36,767 nucleotides of DNA from Gammaproteobacteria bacterium (GCA_018826895.1 JAHJYA010000027.1:1-36767), one strand, 5' to 3'. Counted from the first letter of the stretch, positions 8,532 to 17,388 are shown. Program-made: numbers and translations. Notes: generated by a model from the sequence alone, not told the origin.

Positions 8532-9863
8532 TTAGAACACGTACTGAGCTCGCAGGCTTATTGCATCGCCATCATCATCGCCATTGGCGTTCTCAATATC
8601 GTCGGCACTAGCTTTCAGGTAGTTGGCAGAAATCTTGACGGCTTCGTTGACATACCAATTCACACCTAAAGTATGCACTTTGGCACCAGCATCGATGCTG
8701 TCTACGGTCAGACCAGCGACAGCCCCAGCAGGCAACCGAGGTGTTTCATCTACAGTGATGTTGTCGTAGCGATAGAACACTTCCCAAGCGCCCAACTGCT
8801 TATCGTTTGGCTTGATCTTGTCAAACTTGCCGCCATCGATTTTATAGCTACGCGATTCGCCAGTCAGGGTGTAGGCCAGCTGTACGTTGTAGCCGGATGC
8901 TTCCAAGTCTTTGTCATTACCGTTCAGCGCCTCGGAACCCTCCGCAGTGCGGCTGAGGTACTCACCCTGGACGGAGAATGGGCCCATCATGTAAGCGGCT
9001 TCCAGGCTATAAGCACTGTCATCACCGTCCAAAAAGGCATCCCCATAGGTGCCGCGATTGCCGTTTACAGTGTCTTCAGTAGTGCCGCGTACGGACAAAC
9101 GTGAACGAATGCGTTCGCGATAGCCTTCTTCTACGTCACGCGTGGCGTAGTTGAGGCCGAAGTGAAGAACCTGATCCGCTTCGACGATCGGTGCAAACAC
9201 ACCACGCATAACGAAAGCATGGTTGTTCTCGCCATCTTCGTTTTGGAAGAACTCGTTGTCATCGCCGAGGTTTTGACGGTAGGCACCGATTTCCCCGTGG
9301 AATACGTCACCCAAGGTTGTGCGCAAACGAACGCCTTCACCATTCATATGGTCGTTGACCCAGGACGCAAGGTCATAGATGGCCGAGCGTTCGATGGCCG
9401 TGATCCACTTAGAGGTGACAGCCTCTTCTAGACCGAAAGTCGGATTCATCCGGCCAATGGTCAGCGTCACAGGCTTGAAACCGGTGTAGGAAATGGATGC
9501 TTCGTTCCAATCGTCATCGGTACCGCTGTCGCCGAAATTACGGTTGAACGTGTATTCGAAATCTTGGTAGGCAACACCAGAAATTTCTAGACGGGCGCGG
9601 CGGAGATACGTCTCGTCCGCGCGGTTACCGTTTGCGGTATACAAACCATCGAAGCTGTCAGCATCCACCTGCAAGCGGCCACCAATTTTGAAGGAAAAGG
9701 CCTTGTCGGTAGTCCCAACTTCCAGGCCACCCTTGGTCTTAACCACGATGTCGGCGCCGTCAGTGGTAACGGTACCGGCGAAAGCCTGGGCGGAAACGGC
9801 CAGGGCCAGAGCGCTGGTTGCGAAGCCGGCCATTACTCCACGAAAGCTGTGCTTACGGATCAT
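8532..9863 (-). CDS. OprO/OprP-family phosphate or pyrophosphate porin
   Basis: A 443-residue outer-membrane porin of the phosphate-selective O/P family (PF07396). It has a Sec signal peptide ending AFA-G at residue 29, a beta-barrel pattern throughout, conserved blocks YTLTGESRSYKIDG and GVNWYVNEAVKISANY, and a terminal phenylalanine (RAQYVF) for barrel assembly. From memory of OprP and OprO, the loop residue that is Tyr114 in phosphate-selective OprP and Asp114 in pyrophosphate-preferring OprO falls in GRMNP here, giving Asn. Which anion it prefers is therefore open. GGGGAA precedes the ATG. Only a weak Pho-box-like sequence is seen upstream (9971-9988). The gene sits between the hvf operon and the ParB-like gene. 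Confidence 0.9.
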   Translation of the reverse strand: MIRKHSFRGVMAGFATSALALAVSAQAFAGTVTTDGADIVVKTKGGLEVGTTDKAFSFKIGGRLQVDADSFDGLYTANGNRADETYLRRARLEISGVAYQDFEYTFNRNFGDSGTDDDWNEASISYTGFKPVTLTIGRMNPTFGLEEAVTSKWITAIERSAIYDLASWVNDHMNGEGVRLRTTLGDVFHGEIGAYRQNLGDDNEFFQNEDGENNHAFVMRGVFAPIVEADQVLHFGLNYATRDVEEGYRERIRSRLSVRGTTEDTVNGNRGTYGDAFLDGDDSAYSLEAAYMMGPFSVQGEYLSRTAEGSEALNGNDKDLEASGYNVQLAYTLTGESRSYKIDGGKFDKIKPNDKQLGAWEVFYRYDNITVDETPRLPAGAVAGLTVDSIDAGAKVHTLGVNWYVNEAVKISANYLKASADDIENANGDDDGDAISLRAQYVF

Positions 9864-10024
9864 CGAGAATTCCCCTGTTGGACTTTAAGTGCTGAAAACA
9901 CCCGAGCGTTGGCGCTCGTTCGTGCTGGGGGAATCTTGGCGAGGGCATATTTCAGCCCGGTTGCCGATATATAAAGATTTGGTTACAAGGGAACTTTTTA
10001 TTTCTTTTGCGTATATAGCGATGG

Positions 10025-10621
10025 TCAGCGCTTGCGCAGCCGCCGTGCCAGCCAGTCGTCCACACTCAACCAGCGCCCGGCGCCGCTGAAGAACAGCGCC
10101 ACCAGCATCACCAGATAGGTCGCCGCAAACTCGATGCCGTTGTTCAGCACCACCAGCTTGCCGCTGCTGGTCAGCCAGTCGTAATTGCCGTGCTGCTTGA
10201 GCAGTTCGCGGGCGCGTTCCAGCTTGTCCACCGACGCCATGACCCGCTCGTTGGCGAACGGCGCACTGGCATCGGCAATCGCCTGCCAACCGTAGGGCAG
10301 GTGCACGGCAAAGATCGCCACCAGCATGGTGATAATCAGCGGGATGCTGACCCAGCGCACTGCAAGGCCGAATAACAGCAATAGCGCCCCACCCGTCTCG
10401 GTCAAGGCGGCGGCCCAGGCCAGCAGCTCGGGGAATGGCAAACCCAGGCCCCAATCCGGATTACCAAACCAGGCCGCCGTAGCGTCTATATCCGCCAGCT
10501 TGTGCATGCCAGCCATCCAGAACACTGGCACCAGATAGAGGCGCAGCAGCAACGGGCCGATAAAATCCAGGCGACGAGAAGCATCCAGGGCGTCCTGGAG
10601 ACGATTGAAAAAGCTCAGCAT
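10025..10621 (-). CDS. hvfX: HvfX-like DoxX family membrane protein
   Basis: A 198-residue DoxX-family inner-membrane protein with about four hydrophobic helices: LLLRLYLVPVFWMAGMHKLA, a GGALLLLFGLAVRW region, IPLIITMLVAIFAVH and AATYLVMLVALFFSGAG. It is the last gene of hvfABCX, 53 bp after hvfC. DoxX proteins accompany MNIO-made copper-binding peptides in many proteobacteria, where they are thought to assist maturation or respond to oxidised quinones or thiols; the exact role is unsettled. GGAGAG precedes the ATG at 10621. No terminator is visible between its stop codon and the porin promoter region at 9864-10024. Confidence 0.85.
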   Translation of the reverse strand: MLSFFNRLQDALDASRRLDFIGPLLLRLYLVPVFWMAGMHKLADIDATAAWFGNPDWGLGLPFPELLAWAAALTETGGALLLLFGLAVRWVSIPLIITMLVAIFAVHLPYGWQAIADASAPFANERVMASVDKLERARELLKQHGNYDWLTSSGKLVVLNNGIEFAATYLVMLVALFFSGAGRWLSVDDWLARRLRKR

Positions 10622-10674
10622 GGCCACTCTCCACAAGCCGGCGCCTGGCGCCGAGGGTCAGATACAGCGAGGGG

Positions 10675-11373
10675 TTAAGGGCGCCAGATGCCCTGGCGCT
10701 GCCAGTCATCCAGCACGATCTGGGCGTTATTGAAATACTGCGTGTCGGCCCTCAGGCCATGCTGCTGGGCCAGTTCCAGCAGAGCCTGCTCTGCTGCCTC
10801 GCCGGCCTGCAGACGTATCGCCAATTGATAGGCGAACGGGCTGAGCTGCATAAAGCGCACCTTGTCCTGCCCATCCCGCCAGACCAGCAAGCAGGTAGGC
10901 CCCGCAGGCGGCTTGGTCGGTTGAAAATCCACACCAATACGCTGCACCGGCCACACGTAAGCCAGCGGCCAGGCCAATGGCGACCAGCCCTGCTGCGGCC
11001 CCTCGGCTTCGCTGACATCCAGCGCCAGCTCGACCCATTCGTAATGCGCCAACTCCAGAATAAACGGCGGATCGCCGGCCTCGGCGACATAGCCCTGCTG
11101 CAACCAGGCAAGAAACTCCTGGCTGATCTGCAAGAAATACGGCGTGCGCGCCTGATGCTCGGCGATAAAACTGCGCACCAGGCGCTGCCAGCGACTGGCC
11201 TCGATCAGTCGGTGCAGCACCGGAAAGGCACCGCTGATAAAGCCTTCGATATTGTTGAAGAACAGCGCTTCATACACCGCCATACGCTCGGCCGTAACAC
11301 CCGCAAGCAATGGCTGCTCTGCCGGCTGGCGAATCCGCGCAGCAAAGGCACGTTGTGCGTCAACGCCACTCAT
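10675..11373 (-). CDS. hvfC: HvfC-like RiPP maturation partner (DUF2063)
   Basis: A 232-residue protein of the DUF2063 family. It is the partner that binds the precursor peptide and presents it to the DUF692 (MNIO) enzyme in oxazolone/bufferin-type systems. Landmarks are the N-terminal helical region with VYEALFFNNIEGFISGAFPVLHRL, then ELAHYEWVELALDVSE, the conserved core of the family. Its ATG overlaps the hvfB stop codon by four bases (ATGA), so translation of the two subunits is coupled, as expected for a complex. Cytoplasmic, no signal peptide. An upstream in-frame extension inside hvfB is rejected. Confidence 0.9.
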   Translation of the reverse strand: MSGVDAQRAFAARIRQPAEQPLLAGVTAERMAVYEALFFNNIEGFISGAFPVLHRLIEASRWQRLVRSFIAEHQARTPYFLQISQEFLAWLQQGYVAEAGDPPFILELAHYEWVELALDVSEAEGPQQGWSPLAWPLAYVWPVQRIGVDFQPTKPPAGPTCLLVWRDGQDKVRFMQLSPFAYQLAIRLQAGEAAEQALLELAQQHGLRADTQYFNNAQIVLDDWQRQGIWRP

Positions 11374-12212
11374 GTGCCGTAGCTCCGCAAAGGCGCCGCA
11401 GCTGCTTGCAGCTGACGAATCTGCGCCACCTCGGCATACAGCTCGGCAATCGGCGGGAAGTTGAAGTCGCGTTCCAGCAAAGTCGGGCGCACGCCATGCA
11501 CGGCGTAGGCCTGCGCAAGCAACGCCCACACCGGGTCGATCACCGGTGCGCCGTGGGTGTCGATTTTCAGATCGCTGGCCTGGTCGTAATGCCCGGCCAC
11601 ATGCAGATAGGCGATGCGCGCACTGGGCAGGCTGGCGATATACGCCGGCGCATCGAAGTTAAAATTGATGCTGTTGACGAAGACGTTGTTCACGTCCAGC
11701 AACAGCTGGCAGTCGGCCTGTTCCAGCACCGCGCTGACAAACGTCGCTTCATCCAGCTCGCCCGGCAACTGCGCATAAGCCGAGACGTTCTCGATAATCA
11801 GCGGACGTTCCAGCACGTCCTGCACAATGCGCACGCGCTCGGCAATACGCAGCACCGACTCCTCGGAAAAGGGCAGCGGCATCAGGTCGTATAGCTGGCC
11901 ATGGTCAGCGCAGGCCGACAGATGCTCGCTGTAACCGCGAATACCGTGCTGCTCAAGAAAGCCCTTGATGGCCTTGAGCAGCTCGATATCCAGCGGGGCA
12001 AAACCACCCAGGTTGAGGGACAGACCATGACAGAGCAGTGGCAGGCGCTCGCTCAGGGCACGCAACTGCTTGCCCAGGCGCCCGCCGACACCGATCCAGT
12101 TCTCCGGCGCCACTTCGAGGAAATCCACCTCGCTTGCACTGCAGTCCTGCAGCGCGCCAAGCAGGCCGCGACGTAGACCCAGCCCGGCACCGTTAACGAA
12201 ATCCCTCTGCAT
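11370..12212 (-). CDS. hvfB: HvfB-like MNIO-type RiPP peptide maturase (DUF692)
   Basis: A 280-residue TIM-barrel enzyme of the DUF692 family, the multinuclear non-heme iron oxidases that convert peptide cysteines into oxazolone/thioamide or thiooxazole groups. Expected metal ligands are in place: His62 (CHGLSLNLGG), the SEHLS block at 95-99, Glu141 (IIENVS), Asp173 and Asn175-176 (LLDVNN), His204 and His208 (YLHVAGH), Asp218 and His220 (IDTHG) and Glu247 (LLERD). The start at 12212 is 23 bp after hvfA; a start at 12263 would overlap hvfA and is not needed. Predicted substrate: the EGKCG cysteines of HvfA. Confidence 0.94.
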   Translation of the reverse strand: MQRDFVNGAGLGLRRGLLGALQDCSASEVDFLEVAPENWIGVGGRLGKQLRALSERLPLLCHGLSLNLGGFAPLDIELLKAIKGFLEQHGIRGYSEHLSACADHGQLYDLMPLPFSEESVLRIAERVRIVQDVLERPLIIENVSAYAQLPGELDEATFVSAVLEQADCQLLLDVNNVFVNSINFNFDAPAYIASLPSARIAYLHVAGHYDQASDLKIDTHGAPVIDPVWALLAQAYAVHGVRPTLLERDFNFPPIAELYAEVAQIRQLQAAAAPLRSYGT

Positions 12213-12235
12213 GTTCTGCCCCCGCACTCGCTCAA

Positions 12236-12535
12236 TTACTCGGCTTTTTTCTCGCCGCCGCACTTGCCTTCACCGCATTTGCCCTCGCCTTCGGCCTTGG
12301 CTTCACCACCGCACTTGCCTTCGCCACACTTGCCTTCGCCTTCGGCTTTCTTCATCTCGCCGCCGCACTTGCCCTCGCCACAGCTGCCTTCGGCAGATTT
12401 CTCGCCGGCCGCCAGGCTGTAACCGCTGCTCAGCTCCTGGGCAGCAAAGGGGTTCTGTGCAGCCTGCGCGGAGAACGCAGTCGCGCTCAGCAGTGCAGCA
12501 CCCAGGGAAGCGACAACGACATTGAGTTGTTTCAT
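12236..12535 (-). CDS. hvfA: HvfA-like copper-binding RiPP precursor (oxazolone/bufferin type)
   Basis: A 99-residue precursor peptide. It has a Sec-type leader (VVVASLGAALLSATAFSAQA, cleavage near residue 25), then a linker with SGYSLA. A cysteine-rich tail holds one EGSCG and five EGKCG motifs, with C52, C57, C70, C75, C87 and C92. EGKCG is the motif whose cysteine is modified by HvfB/HvfC in Haemophilus-type systems, giving a copper-chelating peptide exported to the periplasm. GGAG lies seven bases before the ATG. The tail is built of 17-residue tandem repeats. Metal and modification are inferred from family knowledge. Confidence 0.93.
   Translation of the reverse strand: MKQLNVVVASLGAALLSATAFSAQAAQNPFAAQELSSGYSLAAGEKSAEGSCGEGKCGGEMKKAEGEGKCGEGKCGGEAKAEGEGKCGEGKCGGEKKAE
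12245..12346 (-). repeat. 51-bp tandem repeats encoding the Cys-rich units of HvfA
   Basis: Two adjacent 51-bp units encode residues 64-80 and 81-97 (each AEGEGKCGEGKCGGE plus two residues), preceded by a diverged 48-bp unit for residues 48-63. By eye about 40 of 51 bases agree between the two full units, with most differences silent or in the lysine/alanine linker. Confidence 0.85.
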
Positions 12536-12560
12536 GGCCCATCTCCACAGTGATTGGGAC

Positions 12561-12576
12561 GGTGCCGACTGGCACC
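12561..12576 (-). promoter_or_regulatory. hairpin in the hvfA 5' leader
   Basis: A perfect 6-bp stem, GGTGCC with GGCACC and a 4-base loop, would lie within the first 20 nt of the transcript if the ECF-type promoter at 12587-12614 is used. There is no T tract, so it is not a terminator; it may protect the 5' end of the message. Confidence 0.45.
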
Positions 12577-12586
12577 CTCGCATCAC

Positions 12587-12614
12587 TAGACGGGGACCTT
12601 CGCTGCGCGTTACA
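12587..12614 (-). promoter_or_regulatory. candidate ECF sigma-factor promoter of hvfABCX
   Basis: On the minus strand TGTAAC (12609-12614) and CGTCTA (12587-12592) are separated by 16 bp, the format of ECF promoters (AAC-type -35, CGTC-type -10). Transcription would start near 12580, 45 nt ahead of the hvfA ATG. The ECF sigma gene is immediately upstream on the same strand, so it is the natural candidate to read this site. No second copy was seen ahead of the sigma gene or the FabH-like gene. Confidence 0.55.
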
Positions 12615-12743
12615 GGCCCACTGATAATTTTTCTGTAGGGCGCAGTTGAAGGCATACGCACGCCAAAACGGGCCCGGCTTGGAAGCAAGCAGAACGAATG
12701 CAGGGTTAGCAGAAAGGGCTGCAGGGCAGGCCTGCAAGAAGAC

Positions 12744-12977
12744 TCAGGGCAGCTCGCGACGGATCTCGGCCAGGCGGCTGGCGAGCGCATCGAGCTCGGC
12801 GCTGGCAGGTTTGTCCAGCTGCCGCAGCACCGCCTGACTCAGGCGCATCTGGCGGATGAAGCGCCGGCAATGCCCGCACAAGGCCAGGTGCGCGCGCACC
12901 GCCAGACGGCCGCGCAGGTTCAGTTGTCCATCCAGGTAGTCACTGGAATGCGCGACCAGCTCTTTGCACGTCAACAT
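12744..12977 (-). CDS. zinc-finger (ZAS-type) anti-sigma factor
   Basis: A 77-residue protein with the zinc-binding anti-sigma motif H-x3-C-x2-C (HLALCGHC near residues 30-37), preceded by CKELVAHSSDYLDGQL, the zf-HC2 consensus. It has no transmembrane segment, so it would be a cytoplasmic redox- or metal-responsive anti-sigma factor. Its start overlaps the end of the sigma gene by seven bases, the usual arrangement for a sigma/anti-sigma pair. A 208-bp gap then precedes hvfA. The expected role is to hold the ECF factor until zinc is lost or the cysteines are oxidised or bound by metal. Confidence 0.85.
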   Translation of the reverse strand: MLTCKELVAHSSDYLDGQLNLRGRLAVRAHLALCGHCRRFIRQMRLSQAVLRQLDKPASAELDALASRLAEIRRELP

Positions 12978-13573
12978 TGGCCGGTCTCCTCGAAGTGCTC
13001 CAGCGTGGCGAATACCTTCAAACGTGCGCGATGCAGCAGCACACGGACATTGGAGAGCGAGATGTCCAAAAGATTACAGATGTCTTGAAGTTCCAGCCCC
13101 TGTTGCTCACGTAGCTGCAAGACGCTGCCTTGCAACTCGGACAGGCTGGCCAAAGTCCGTGCCAGGCAATCGCGCAGCTCGGCCTCGGTCAGCAGCGCCT
13201 CGGGGGTGTCCTGATGCCAGGCATGGGGGGCGAGCAACCAGTGGCCGTCTTCGGCGAAGCGCGCATCGTCGATGCTGCCGTGAGGCGATGGCAGATCATC
13301 CATCAACACCTCACGGCGGTTGTGGCGCAAACGGGTCTTGGCGGTATTGGCAGTGATGGTCAGCAGCCAGGTCTTGAGACTGGCGCGACCCTGGAAGCCA
13401 TCGAGGCTACGCACCACGGCCAGCCAGGCATCCTGCACCACTTCGTCGGCGTTACGGCTGCCGACAATGGCGAACGCCACCGCGCGCATGGCGCCCTGGT
13501 AAGTGGCAACCAGCTCACGGTAGGCCTTCTGCTCACCAGCCAGAAGACGCTTCAGCAGATCGACATCCGTCAT
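12971..13573 (-). CDS. ECF RNA polymerase sigma factor
   Basis: A 200-residue sigma-70 family ECF factor. Region 2 covers about residues 20-85 (VGSRNADEVVQDAWLAVVRSL, then FQGRASLKTWLLTITANTAKTRLRH). Region 4 covers about 130-185 (LASLSELQGSVLQLREQQG, then LDISLSNVRVLLHRARLKVF, the helix-turn-helix). GGGAG precedes the ATG. It follows the FabH-like gene by 67 bp and overlaps the anti-sigma gene. Its likely target is the promoter ahead of hvfA. The same order is recalled in P. aeruginosa (PA3286, PA3285, PA3284). The inducing signal is probably copper or another thiophilic metal, by inference. Confidence 0.92.
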   Translation of the reverse strand: MTDVDLLKRLLAGEQKAYRELVATYQGAMRAVAFAIVGSRNADEVVQDAWLAVVRSLDGFQGRASLKTWLLTITANTAKTRLRHNRREVLMDDLPSPHGSIDDARFAEDGHWLLAPHAWHQDTPEALLTEAELRDCLARTLASLSELQGSVLQLREQQGLELQDICNLLDISLSNVRVLLHRARLKVFATLEHFEETGQC

Positions 13574-13640
13574 GAAACTCCCGTGGGTGCGCGCACCACA
13601 GCCGCATCAATAGGTGCGCACAGCGCACCCTCCTGCGAGA

Positions 13641-14768
13641 TCAGCGCTTGCGCAGGATCACGCTGCCAATCGAGTAACCCGCACCGAAGGAACTCAGCAC
13701 GCCGATGCTGCCACTGGGCAGGTCTTCGTGGTTCTTGTGCAGGGCAATCACCGAGCCGGCCGAGCTGGTGTTGGCGTAGGTATCGAGGATCACCGGCGCT
13801 TCATGGGGCTCAGCGTCACGGCCCAGCAGTTTGCGGGCGATCAGCAGGTTCATGTTGAGGTTGGCCTGGTGTAGCCAGAAGCGCTTGACCTGGGCGACTT
13901 CCAGGCCATTCTCCTGCAGGTGCGCGGCAATCAGTTCGGCAACCATCGGACAGACGTCCTTGAATACCTTGCGACCTTCCTGCACGAACAGCTTGTCGCG
14001 GGTGCCGATCCCCTCTTCCGCCGCGCGGTTGAGGAAGCCGAAGTTGTTGCGGATGGTGTTGCTGAACTGGGTCAGCAGCTTGGTGCCGAGCACGTCGAAC
14101 TGCTGCGCCGAGGTGGCCTGGTCGGCACGCTCGATGATCACGGCGGTGCAAGCATCGCCGAAGATGAAATGGCTGTCGCGGTCACGGAAGTTCAGGTGGC
14201 CGGTGCAGATTTCCGGGTTGACCATCAGGATCGCCCGCGCCTGACCGAGCTGCACGCTGTTGACCGCAGCCTGGATACCGAAGGTAGCCGAGGAGCAGGC
14301 CACGTTCATGTCGTAGCCAAAACCCTGAATGCCTAACGCGGCCTGTACTTCAATGGCCACCGCCGGGTAAGCGCGCTGCAGGTTGGAGCAGGCGACAATC
14401 ACCCCATCGATGTCGGCGGCGGTCTTGCCGGCTCGCGCCAGGGCATCCTGGGCCGCGCCAATGGCCATCTCACAGAGGATGCCCCACTGCTCGTTGCTGC
14501 GTTCAGGGATACGCGGAACCATGCGTGTCGGGTCGAGGATGCCAGCCTTGTCGATAACGAAGCGGCTCTTGATACCCGATGCCTTTTCGATAAAGGCACT
14601 GCTCGACTCGGTCAGCGCTTCGACCCCACCACGCTCGATGGCGCTGGCATTCTCGGCATTGAACTGCTGCACGTAGGCATTGAAGGACGCCACCAGCTCA
14701 TCGTTGGAAATGCTGTTGGCCGGGGTGTACAGGCCGGTACCACTGATGACGACGTTGTGCACGGTCAT
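13641..14768 (-). CDS. beta-ketoacyl-ACP synthase III-like enzyme (PA3286 type)
   Basis: A 375-residue thiolase-fold condensing enzyme of the FabH family with a complete triad: Cys158 in NVACSSATFG, His300 in LHQANLN and Asn333 in YANTSSAGS. It is longer than housekeeping FabH (about 320) and resembles P. aeruginosa PA3286, recalled as a shunt enzyme that condenses octanoyl-CoA from beta-oxidation with malonyl-ACP. The start at 14768 is chosen because the upstream 34 codons are not protein-like. It lies 67 bp upstream of the ECF sigma gene on the same strand and may be co-transcribed with it. Confidence 0.9.
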   Translation of the reverse strand: MTVHNVVISGTGLYTPANSISNDELVASFNAYVQQFNAENASAIERGGVEALTESSSAFIEKASGIKSRFVIDKAGILDPTRMVPRIPERSNEQWGILCEMAIGAAQDALARAGKTAADIDGVIVACSNLQRAYPAVAIEVQAALGIQGFGYDMNVACSSATFGIQAAVNSVQLGQARAILMVNPEICTGHLNFRDRDSHFIFGDACTAVIIERADQATSAQQFDVLGTKLLTQFSNTIRNNFGFLNRAAEEGIGTRDKLFVQEGRKVFKDVCPMVAELIAAHLQENGLEVAQVKRFWLHQANLNMNLLIARKLLGRDAEPHEAPVILDTYANTSSAGSVIALHKNHEDLPSGSIGVLSSFGAGYSIGSVILRKR

Positions 14769-14870
14769 TCCTCTTGTTCTATGCCACACGGGCAGACAGT
14801 TATCCGGGCGGCGCAGGCAGCCTGTCCGGGAGCAAATAGGACGCTGGCGCCAGGCAGGAGCACATCCCAT

Positions 14871-15064
14871 TTAAGGGCCCCTTTAAAAACGTAGGCGAGG
14901 CAGTCAGCACAAGGCAGAAACAAGCGAAAAAGAGCTGTAAATGAGCATTTGATTCGCTTCGCTCACCCCTTCGGGGCCGTGCTAAAGCACGTTCAGCCTT
15001 ACGGCTGTGAGCTTGTTTCTAACGCAGTGATGGCAACGCAGGTAGTTTTTAGAGGGGTCCTTAG
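14871..15064. repeat. MITE-like inverted-repeat element (about 190 bp)
   Basis: The ends are AAGGGCCCCTTTAAAAAC (from 14873) and, on the other strand, AAGGACCCCTCTAAAAAC (from 15062), 16 of 18 matching, flanked by TTAA and TTAG. Further in, GCAGAAACAAGC faces GCGTTAGAAACAAGC. Two compact hairpins (CCCCTTCGGGG and CAGCCTTACGGCTG types) lie inside. It has no coding capacity, fills the FabH-like/dgdR gap and resembles a repeat recalled as common between Pseudomonas genes. Confidence 0.65.
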
Positions 15065-15115
15065 GCGGCAGAGTGTGCCACAACCAAACCCTTTCGCCCA
15101 TGCCGCTCGGAGACG

Positions 15116-15970
15116 CTACAGCGCTGGCAATTGCTGGCGAATATGCAGGGCGAACGCCGCCACCAGGCTACTCGGCTGCTCCCGGTCAAAGCGCAGGCTG
15201 ATGCCCACGGCCGGTAGCGGCGGTAAGCCGGCGCTGGCCGGCACTATTTGCAGGTCTGCCGGTACCGCAGTCTGGGTCAACACCGCAATCGCCTGGCCGG
15301 AGCGTACCAGCGCGGTCAATCCGGCCAGGCTGCTGCTGGCATAGGCCACGCGATAGGCACGGCCGACGCTGTCGAGCGACTGCCGCGCCGCCACGTGGTC
15401 AAGCGTGTCCAGGTGCGAAAGCGCCAGAGGCAGAGGCTCAAAGGCAGCGGCATCGGTACCGGAGCAGCCGACCCAGACCAGCGGTTCACGGCGGATCACG
15501 TCCGTGGCATCGGCGTCGGCCAGGGAAATCAGCGCCAGGTCCACAGCATGTCCCTCGATCCGCTCAAGCAGGCGCGGAGTGGGTGCACAGATCACCTCTA
15601 CCAGCACCTGCGGGTGCTCGCGCGCGAAACCGCGCAGCAAATGCGGCAGAAACACCGCGGCGTAATCGTCCGGACAACCGAAGCGGATGGTGCCGCTCAA
15701 GCCCTTGCCCGTGAGATCGGCCAGGGCCTCGTCGTGACAGCGCAAGATGCGCTGGGCATGCACCAGCAGGCGTTCACCCTGAGGGGTGAGCAATACACCG
15801 CGACCGGTGCGTTGCAGCAGCGGCTGGTCGAGCACCTGCTCGAGGCGTTGCATCTGCATGCTCAAGGCCGACTGGGTGCGCCCGATGTGCGCGGCGGCGC
15901 GGCTCAAGGCGCGGGTTTGCGCGACCATCACGAAACTGCGCAACAGATCGATATCCAGAGACAGACCCAC
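15116..15970 (-). CDS. dgdR: LysR regulator DgdR-like
   Basis: A 284-residue LysR regulator with the N-terminal helix-turn-helix at about residues 5-60 (MVAQTRALSRAAAHIGRTQSA) and an effector domain after it. The start is a GTG at 15970 with AGGAG about ten bases ahead. It is divergent from the 2,2-dialkylglycine decarboxylase gene with 104 bp between them, the dgdR-dgdA arrangement known in Burkholderia, where DgdR represses dgdA until a dialkylglycine such as 2-aminoisobutyrate is present. Assignment rests mainly on that context. Confidence 0.82.
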   Translation of the reverse strand: MGLSLDIDLLRSFVMVAQTRALSRAAAHIGRTQSALSMQMQRLEQVLDQPLLQRTGRGVLLTPQGERLLVHAQRILRCHDEALADLTGKGLSGTIRFGCPDDYAAVFLPHLLRGFAREHPQVLVEVICAPTPRLLERIEGHAVDLALISLADADATDVIRREPLVWVGCSGTDAAAFEPLPLALSHLDTLDHVAARQSLDSVGRAYRVAYASSSLAGLTALVRSGQAIAVLTQTAVPADLQIVPASAGLPPLPAVGISLRFDREQPSSLVAAFALHIRQQLPAL

Positions 15971-15999
15971 GCTATAAGCACTCCTGATAACTTACATAA

Positions 16000-17388
<1,389 letters not shown>

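Noticed and set aside
9971..9988. Pho box ahead of the porin gene (minus strand, TTGTAAC-CAAA-TCTTTAT)
   Set aside because: First half 5 of 7 but second half only 3 of 7; too weak to list as a site, although phosphate control of the porin is plausible.
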